DNA of 64,000 bases from JANMDU01 sp031418715. Its GTDB lineage: Bacteria; Pseudomonadota; Gammaproteobacteria; Burkholderiales; Burkholderiaceae_C. Below are positions 59,606 through 64,000 of the stretch, piece after piece (the stretch's first letter is position 1; each line of letters starts with the position of its first letter). The position numbers and the translations under genes are program-made. The stretch lies in assembly GCA_031418715.1 (NCBI GenBank), contig JANOJL010000045.1, positions 1 through 64,000 on the forward strand, in the 5' to 3' direction. The notes under the pieces are model-generated. The model saw only the letters and a list, made by a program, of their open reading frames with translations, was not told the origin of the DNA and did no database searches.

Positions 59606-60310
59606 TTATTTGAACACGCCAAACACTTTCTTCAAGATATCGCTGCCCGTGCCCACCGGATCTTTGCGGATTTTCTTTTCTTCTTCGCCGATCATCGTGT
59701 AGAGGCCATCGAGCGATTTGCCAGTGACATATTGCTGGATATTGGCATCTTCTTTTTTCACCAAACCTAGGCCTTGCGCCTTGCCAGCCACTGCGTTGTA
59801 TTTCTGAGCGAGGCCAACCTTTTCTGTGGCCTTGGTCACGATAGGTAGGAATTTGCCACCCAGAGGTTGACGGGTTTTCTCGGCGAAGAAGCTCGTTACC
59901 GAGGTATCGCCGCCCTTCAAGATATTTTTCGCGTCCGTCACATTCATGCCTTTGACAGCAGAGACCAGCAAATCCTTGGCGAAAGGCACGGCTTGCTCCG
60001 CGCCCCGGTTCATCGCTGTGATGAGTTCGTCCACTTTTTTGCCTTGGCCAAGCGATTTCATGAGTTTTCCCGCGTCATTGAGGAACCCTGGTAGCGGAAT
60101 GCGCACCAAAGCATTGCCTAGAAAGCCGTCGGTCTTGCCCAAAAGACCGATGGCGGACAAAGCACCGCGCTCTAGCGCTGTTTTTAAGCCTTTTGTGGCA
60201 TCTTCGTTGGTCAAATCACCGATGGAGAGTGCATGGGCTTGCTGGTAGGCTGCGAGGATGCACAAGCCGAGCGCGGAAGTGCTGGCTTGGTTAAACTGTC
60301 TGCGTTGCAT
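59606..60310 (-). CDS. DUF4197 family exported protein
   Basis: 234 residues. A signal peptide (RRQFNQASTSALGLCILAAYQQAHA) is followed by the DUF4197 domain, recognisable from IGDLTNEDATKGLKTALERGA, then VRIPLPGFLNDAGKLMKSLG and the C-terminal KSLDGLYTMIGEEEKKIRKDP. The family is periplasmic, helical and of unknown function, and common in Gram-negative bacteria. It is divergent from the TlpA-like lipoprotein gene across 24 bases. Confidence 0.9.
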   Translation of the reverse strand: MQRRQFNQASTSALGLCILAAYQQAHALSIGDLTNEDATKGLKTALERGALSAIGLLGKTDGFLGNALVRIPLPGFLNDAGKLMKSLGQGKKVDELITAMNRGAEQAVPFAKDLLVSAVKGMNVTDAKNILKGGDTSVTSFFAEKTRQPLGGKFLPIVTKATEKVGLAQKYNAVAGKAQGLGLVKKEDANIQQYVTGKSLDGLYTMIGEEEKKIRKDPVGTGSDILKKVFGVFK

Positions 60311-60334
60311 GAAGAGCTCCTTCGATTTGGAAAA

Positions 60335-60871
60335 ATGATGATGTATCTTGCCTCAGTTTCGCGCCGTTTGGCTTGCGGCCTTTCCCTGTCAACGCTGATT
60401 GCAGCGGGTCTGATGCTATCTGGCTGCAACAAAGTGAAAGAGTTCACGGGCACAGCGCCAGCGTCGACCATGGTGTTGCTCGATGGCAAGCCATTTTCGA
60501 CCGAGCAGATGAAAGGCAAGGTCACTTTGGTGAACTTCTGGGCGACGAGCTGTGTCACCTGCGTAGCGGAAATGCCGCAATTGATCGACACTTACAAAAA
60601 ATTCTCAGCGCAAGGCTACGACACCGTGGCTGTGGCGATGAGCTACGACCCGCCCGCCTTCGTGGTGAACTTTGCGCAATCGCGGCAATTGCCCTTCAAA
60701 GTGGCGATTGACAACACCGGTGCTGTGGCCAAGGCATGGGGCGATGTGAAGCTGACGCCCACAACTTACCTCGTGAACAAACAAGGCGAAATCGTGAAGC
60801 GCTATGTGGGCACGCCGGATTTTGCGGCAATGCAAACGTTGATTGGGCAATTGTTGGCTGAGAAAGCTTGA
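60335..60871 (+). CDS. TlpA/ResA-like thioredoxin lipoprotein
   Basis: 178 residues. Lipoprotein signal with LMLSGCN (Cys about 27), then a thioredoxin fold of the TlpA/ResA group: LVNFWATSCVTCVAEMPQL with the redox pair CVTC, and the cis-Pro in LTPTTYLVNKQG. Such membrane-anchored thioredoxins reduce periplasmic cysteines, for example in cytochrome c maturation or disulfide repair. It starts with three Met codons in a row (60335-60343); an upstream open frame overlapping the DUF4197 gene is rejected. Confidence 0.9.
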   Translation: MMMYLASVSRRLACGLSLSTLIAAGLMLSGCNKVKEFTGTAPASTMVLLDGKPFSTEQMKGKVTLVNFWATSCVTCVAEMPQLIDTYKKFSAQGYDTVAVAMSYDPPAFVVNFAQSRQLPFKVAIDNTGAVAKAWGDVKLTPTTYLVNKQGEIVKRYVGTPDFAAMQTLIGQLLAEKA

Positions 60872-60879
60872 TTTTCAAG

Positions 60880-60936
60880 CAATTTCGTGCTGTAGCCGGC
60901 GTGTTTATTGTGCGAAGTGCTATTGAATTAATAGTT
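60880..60936 (-). repeat. 57-bp dispersed repeat, copy R22 (intergenic)
   Basis: Minus-strand ACTATTAATTCAATAGCA and CGCACAATAAACACGCCGGC match, with ATAACGG changed to ACGCCGG. It shares this change with copy R23, so the two may form a subfamily. Confidence 0.75.
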
Positions 60937-61071
60937 CTGGCATTCTGGTTGCGCACAAGCGATTTGAGCGCTCTGTGTTGAGAAAATGCTGGCTGGGGAA
61001 ACGCTGTTTTCTCCGTCCTCCAGCGCTTGGGTTTCTTGTATTGCGTTCCCCTTATATTACTTTTTTCGTAA

Positions 61072-61100
61072 TTGCTTCTAGACACAACTTTGACTATACT
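61072..61100 (+). promoter_or_regulatory. Promoter candidate for the 61187 gene
   Basis: TTGCTT (61072-61077), 17-base spacer and TATACT (61095-61100) form a good sigma-70 core about 85 bases before the ATG. Confidence 0.6.
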
Positions 61101-61186
61101 GCAACTGTTGGTGACATGTGTTCATTCACGTACATTCAAGACAGTCACGCAGCGTTTACAGCAACTTAGAAAGTGAAATCAGCATC

Positions 61187-62128
61187 ATGAAAATGCGTAT
61201 TAATTGGCTTACTCACTGTGGCTTACTCACTGCGATGATCGCAGTAGCCACGCTCAGTGCATGCGGTGGCGGTGACGCTGGCGCAGATAGCGTAGCGCCT
61301 CGCGTTGAATCCCCCCTTGCAAGCGCGGCCATGTTTGTGCCCACAGGGGACGCATCCAAGAGTTTTGCGGTATCTGGTTGCACTCGCACCAGTGGCACAG
61401 CCACCGCCGTCACCTCGGCCACGGTTGTGATTCAAGCCAACGGCGATATGGTCTTCTCAGGCGCCATCGGCACAGGTACTGTAGCTGAAATATCACGCAT
61501 CAATTTTACTGATACCAATCGGCGGGATGTATACGGCAGCATTGATAGAGAAGATCCAGGCTTTGAAGTGGACTATTACACTGCCGATAGACGCACCATG
61601 TATCTAGACTCTTACAGCACGACAGGCGGCTTCCGAAGCGCATCGTCAACAGCGAGTTACGACTGCTCCGCTGGCCCTACGACCACGACACTCACACTTC
61701 AACAGCCTTTGAGCCAAGCGCGCGTGGTGAGCAACATCGTCACAGGCAGCACAGGCACAGTGCAATTAACGCCAAGTGGTATTTCGGTGAGCAATTACAC
61801 GCAAACCGGAAGCATCGTAAGCTGGGATTCAGGCCGCACAGGCACTTTTGCAAGATTTATCAGCTTCAATTTGGACACCGCACAGTTTGGCCAAGGCAAT
61901 TTGCTGAACCCAAGCACGCACACACCGGTGGCTTTCGCGCTCCCCGCTCTTGATGGCTCGATTTATGGCTTCTACGATGAGTGGCTGCAATCCAATGGCA
62001 ATAAATCGATTGATTTCATATACGACAACATTAGTGTGCAATACCTTCGATTCGCAGATCCTGCTGCCAACAGCGGTCATGGCCGTCGGCTCACGATGTA
62101 TAAACGCGGCGCCGCACAACCCACGTGA
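61187..62128 (+). CDS. Hypothetical lipoprotein, Ser/Thr/Gly-rich
   Basis: 313 residues. Lipoprotein signal with ATLSACGGG (acylated Cys about 24), followed by a long Ser/Thr/Gly-rich, beta-strand-like sequence with only two further cysteines (CTRTSGT and DCSAGP), which may pair. I do not recognise the family. The SACGGG lipobox followed by an Asp/Ala-rich linker is common in Burkholderiales surface lipoproteins of unknown function. It has its own promoter and terminator, so it is a single-gene unit. An in-frame start further upstream (61118) is less likely because it would bury the signal peptide. Confidence 0.78.
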   Translation: MKMRINWLTHCGLLTAMIAVATLSACGGGDAGADSVAPRVESPLASAAMFVPTGDASKSFAVSGCTRTSGTATAVTSATVVIQANGDMVFSGAIGTGTVAEISRINFTDTNRRDVYGSIDREDPGFEVDYYTADRRTMYLDSYSTTGGFRSASSTASYDCSAGPTTTTLTLQQPLSQARVVSNIVTGSTGTVQLTPSGISVSNYTQTGSIVSWDSGRTGTFARFISFNLDTAQFGQGNLLNPSTHTPVAFALPALDGSIYGFYDEWLQSNGNKSIDFIYDNISVQYLRFADPAANSGHGRRLTMYKRGAAQPT

Positions 62129-62164
62129 GCCGTTCAATTCTCAGCGCAGTAGCGCTGAGCGATC

Positions 62165-62189
62165 AAGCCACTTTCGGGTGGCTTTTTTT
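62165..62189 (+). terminator. Rho-independent terminator after the hypothetical lipoprotein
   Basis: AAGCCAC and GTGGCTT with a 6-base loop followed by a 7-base T-run. Almost the same hairpin follows the Bug gene at 29483. Confidence 0.9.
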
Positions 62190-62223
62190 ATGTCTTGAAC
62201 ATTTCCAGTCATTTATTTAAGGT

Positions 62224-62279
62224 GTTTTAGAGTTGTAGTCGGCGTATTTATTGCGCAAGCAGCTATTGAATTTATAGTG
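62224..62279 (-). repeat. 57-bp dispersed repeat, copy R23 (intergenic)
   Basis: Minus-strand ACTATAAATTCAATAGC, TTGCGCAATAAATACGCCG; the centre carries the same ACGCCG variant as copy R22. Confidence 0.75.
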
Positions 62280-62491
62280 TTCTGTGGTTGCTTTGCTGCG
62301 CTTTTTGGGCGTTCGGGAGGCTTCGTTGTGTTGATAGTGCCTCACACTCGCGGCCTGTTGGCAATGGTGTGCTCCGATTCACAAACGGCCTTCGCTGCCC
62401 GCCTGCGCTTGGGGCTTGGGGCCTAAAAGAGTGTCAAACTGATCGTACTCAGGCAACGAAGACCTCAAAAAGTGCCCAACCGTAGATGGCC

Positions 62492-62525
62492 AAAAAAATG
62501 CCCACAAGCCAGAGACTTGTGGGCA
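62492..62525 (-). terminator. Terminator of the cytochrome c' gene
   Basis: TGCCCACAAG and CTTGTGGGCA form a perfect 10-bp stem with a 7-base loop; on the minus strand a 7-base T-run follows. A second hairpin, CAACCCC/GGGGTTG (62530-62546), lies between it and the stop codon. Confidence 0.93.
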
Positions 62526-62564
62526 GAAACAACCCCGGCGGGGTTGTCGAGGAGGGAACTGAAA

Positions 62565-63011
62565 TTAGTTGTTGCGAAATTCGTCGTGGCAGGTTTTGCA
62601 GTTGCCTGCGTAGGCACCGAAGGCTGCCTTGATTTGATCCAAATTGCCCGATTTGGCGGCAGCGTTGAGGCGATCTGCATCCGCGCCGAGTTTGTCGTTG
62701 TTACCTTTGAATTTGGCGCTGTCTGTCCAGATATTGGGCTTTGCTTTGCCGCCTTCCGTGCCAGCGCCGAAACCTTGCCACGGCAGTTTGGCCATGGTAG
62801 CAATGATGTCGGCATTGTCTTGCGCCACTTTCGCATCAAACGGCACGCGGCCAGCCACCATCGCGCCCAAGCGGCCGGTGTGTGTGCCCATCACGCTCAA
62901 AGCGCTTTGGCGGTATTTGATGGCATCTTCTGGTTTGGCAAACTGGGCTTGAGCGGAGACGCTGGCCAGCAAGGTGCTGGAAGCGAGCAAAAGGGCGAGG
63001 CGAAATTTCAT
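62565..63011 (-). CDS. Cytochrome c' (c-prime)
   Basis: 148 residues: signal peptide ending SVSAQAQF, a four-helix-bundle sequence beginning KPEDAIKYRQSALSVMGTH, and the C-terminal haem site CKTCHDEFR, the classic cytochrome c' layout (haem attached near the C-terminus). These periplasmic proteins bind NO and may protect from nitrosative stress. It is divergent from the cytochrome b gene, a frequent partner. A terminator closes the gene downstream. Confidence 0.94.
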   Translation of the reverse strand: MKFRLALLLASSTLLASVSAQAQFAKPEDAIKYRQSALSVMGTHTGRLGAMVAGRVPFDAKVAQDNADIIATMAKLPWQGFGAGTEGGKAKPNIWTDSAKFKGNNDKLGADADRLNAAAKSGNLDQIKAAFGAYAGNCKTCHDEFRNN

Positions 63012-63226
63012 GAAATGGCTCCTGTTTAAAGTGGCTTGTGAAAGGCAGAGGTTACCTACGAATTGAAGTTCCCAACAGATGCACTAGGGAAATCCCGATG
63101 CAAATTCTCAAGTTTGTTGTCACGCTTTTGTCACTCTGCGTTGGTGTGCCTATTGAGACTCGGCACAAGCGCCTCCGAAACGGCACAATCAGCGTAAATA
63201 CCGCCATCCAACAAGGAACACACACC

Positions 63227-63907
63227 ATGGCCATACAACACACCGTCCGCATCTGGGATCTGCCCACACGCCTTTTCCACTGGGCACTCTTTGTCTGCAT
63301 CGTCGGCCTGCTCATCACCGGCAACGTGGGCGGCGAGTTGATGGTTTGGCATTTCCGCTTCGGCTACAGCGTGATGACGCTGCTGCTGTTTCGAATCATT
63401 TGGGGCTTGATTGGCGGCAAATGGTCGCGCTTTGCCTCATTCATCTATGCGCCGGCCACTCTGATGGCTTATCTCAAGGGCAAAGGCAAGCCTGAGCATT
63501 CCGCAGGACACAACCCGCTGGGAGCAGGCTCGGTATTCGCGCTGCTGGGCTTTTTGATGTTGCAAGTAGCCACCGGCCTCATCAGTGACGATGAAATCTC
63601 CAACCAAGGTCCGCTCTCTCGTTTCGTATCAAACGCTCGCGTGAGCTTGGCGACCTGGTGGCACAAAGATGTGGGCAAATGGGTGATCGCGGCGCTGATC
63701 ATTTTGCATATTGCGGCGATTCTGTTTTACCTTTACAAAAAGAAGGAAAACCTGATCAAACCGATGCTACATGGCGACAAAGACATGCCCCAGCCCGTGC
63801 AGCCTTCCAAGGACGACATGGCCAGCCGGATCACAGCGCTCATTGTGTTGGCCGTTTGCGCAGGTTTTGTGTATTGGGTGCAAAGCTTGGGCGCTGTTGC
63901 GTTTTAA
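63227..63907 (+). CDS. Cytochrome b561-type membrane protein
   Basis: 226 residues with four main membrane helices and a fifth near the C-terminus. The haem-binding pattern of the di-haem cytochrome b/b6 family is visible: VRIWDLPTRLFHWALF at the start, MVWHFRFGYSVMTLLLFRIIWG in the second helix and VIAALIILHIAAILFY in the fourth. It probably passes electrons to a periplasmic cytochrome, and the divergent cytochrome c' is the obvious candidate. AGGA precedes ATG 63227. Confidence 0.88.
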   Translation: MAIQHTVRIWDLPTRLFHWALFVCIVGLLITGNVGGELMVWHFRFGYSVMTLLLFRIIWGLIGGKWSRFASFIYAPATLMAYLKGKGKPEHSAGHNPLGAGSVFALLGFLMLQVATGLISDDEISNQGPLSRFVSNARVSLATWWHKDVGKWVIAALIILHIAAILFYLYKKKENLIKPMLHGDKDMPQPVQPSKDDMASRITALIVLAVCAGFVYWVQSLGAVAF

Positions 63908-63958
63908 AACTTTGCATCAAAAAAGTTTTAAGATGGGCCAACTGAAAGCGATCTCACC

Positions 63959-64000
63959 ATGAATGCCCGCGTCCCAACCTCTTTGCTCAATACCGCCGAT
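63959..64000 (+). CDS. Start of a gene cut by the window edge
   Basis: An ATG at 63959 opens a frame MNARVPTSLLNTAD that runs off the window. Only 14 codons are visible, 50 bases after the cytochrome b gene, so no family can be named. There is no strong ribosome site in front, which keeps the call tentative. Confidence 0.4.
   Translation, partial: MNARVPTSLLNTAD

Larger units (their letters stand above)
60872..61186. other. Intergenic region before the Gly-rich lipoprotein gene
   Basis: 315 bases with no gene. It contains dispersed-repeat copy R22 just after the TlpA-like stop and, nearer the next gene, a promoter candidate at 61072-61100. The rest shows nothing recognisable. Confidence 0.5.
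62129..62564. other. Intergenic region with terminators and repeat R23
   Basis: About 435 bases between the convergent lipoprotein and cytochrome c' genes. It holds a plus-strand terminator (62165-62189), dispersed-repeat copy R23 (62224-62279) and a minus-strand terminator (62492-62525) with a second GC hairpin. Between 62280 and 62490 I see nothing recognisable; a short open frame there has no protein-like composition. Confidence 0.5.

Overview
The window looks like a chromosomal contig of a betaproteobacterium of the order Burkholderiales, most likely a Comamonadaceae-type freshwater or soil bacterium. The evidence is the 16S rRNA sequence, the many Bug/TctC-type binding proteins, the gene neighbourhoods (rsmI, yraN, SIS protein, BON lipoprotein; rne next to rluC) and the style of the dispersed repeats. 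No phage, IS transposase, CRISPR array or tRNA was found. The first ~235 bases are a piece of a different 16S gene joined head to head with the 5' part of the local one, so the left end is probably an assembly chimera.

Layout. 1-1240: 16S rRNA 5' end (minus strand), its leader and two strong tandem promoters. 1412-9972: housekeeping and metabolic genes (dsbC-like, UbiH-like hydroxylase, MOSC protein, a 7TMR-DISM protein with a degenerate GGDEF domain, ychF, a DMT permease, a flavin reductase, a NicX-like dioxygenase). 10226-17317 (minus): an eight-gene lipid-modification operon (NTF2-like, SDR, DUF3833 lipoprotein, MFS, chalcone-isomerase-like, cyclopropane-fatty-acid-synthase-like methyltransferase, DUF1365, FAD amine-oxidase-like). 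It is transcribed away from a MerR/cobalamin-binding LitR/CarH-type regulator at 18017, which is followed by a ferritin-like diiron protein and an rfaE2-like gene. 20440-27532 (minus): a TetR, outer-membrane factor, HlyD, RND efflux operon ending in a rhombosortase-like gene. 27715-32014: rhodanese-like protein, two Bug binding proteins and small unknowns. 32130-39219: an apparent 2-aminobenzoate (anthranilate) CoA-dependent catabolic operon: monooxygenase/reductase fusion, MarR, enoyl-CoA hydratase, acyl-CoA dehydrogenase, CoA ligase and RidA. 39252-44858: DMT permease, PhyH oxygenase, a VapC toxin with a decayed antitoxin, two more Bug proteins and a histidine phosphatase. 44961-64000: GDPD, rsmI, yraN, SIS protein, BON lipoprotein, pyruvate kinase, RNase E, rluC, mutT, an iron-sulfur flavoprotein reductase, DUF4197, a TlpA lipoprotein, cytochrome c', cytochrome b, and a gene cut by the right edge.

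The most striking signal is a dispersed repeat of about 57 bp, present at least 23 times (about one per 3 kb). It starts with a short inverted repeat (GCTAT...ATAGC), continues through TGCGCA and TTTATAACGGC, and ends in ATTTGGC. About half of the copies lie inside genes. Twelve of 14 intragenic copies are in the same orientation and reading frame relative to the host gene, where the element encodes a hydrophobic peptide of the form A-I-K-S-I-A....F-I-T-A...F-G. Several copies form the signal peptide of exported proteins (DsbC, chalcone-isomerase-like, HlyD, BON lipoprotein, two Bug proteins). Others sit in a soluble enzyme's N-terminus, in the body of an acyl-CoA dehydrogenase, in the disordered tail of RNase E, or supply the last codons of a gene. 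Intergenic copies often start within a few bases of a stop codon. This resembles the protein-invading palindromic elements of Rickettsia in behaviour.

Other points of note are a perfect 30-bp palindrome abutting the ATG of the aminobenzoyl-CoA monooxygenase gene (a candidate leaderless, MarR-controlled promoter), a second repeat family just upstream of three start codons, and an intact VapC toxin next to a broken antitoxin. All assignments are by reading the sequence and recalling families; no searches were run.
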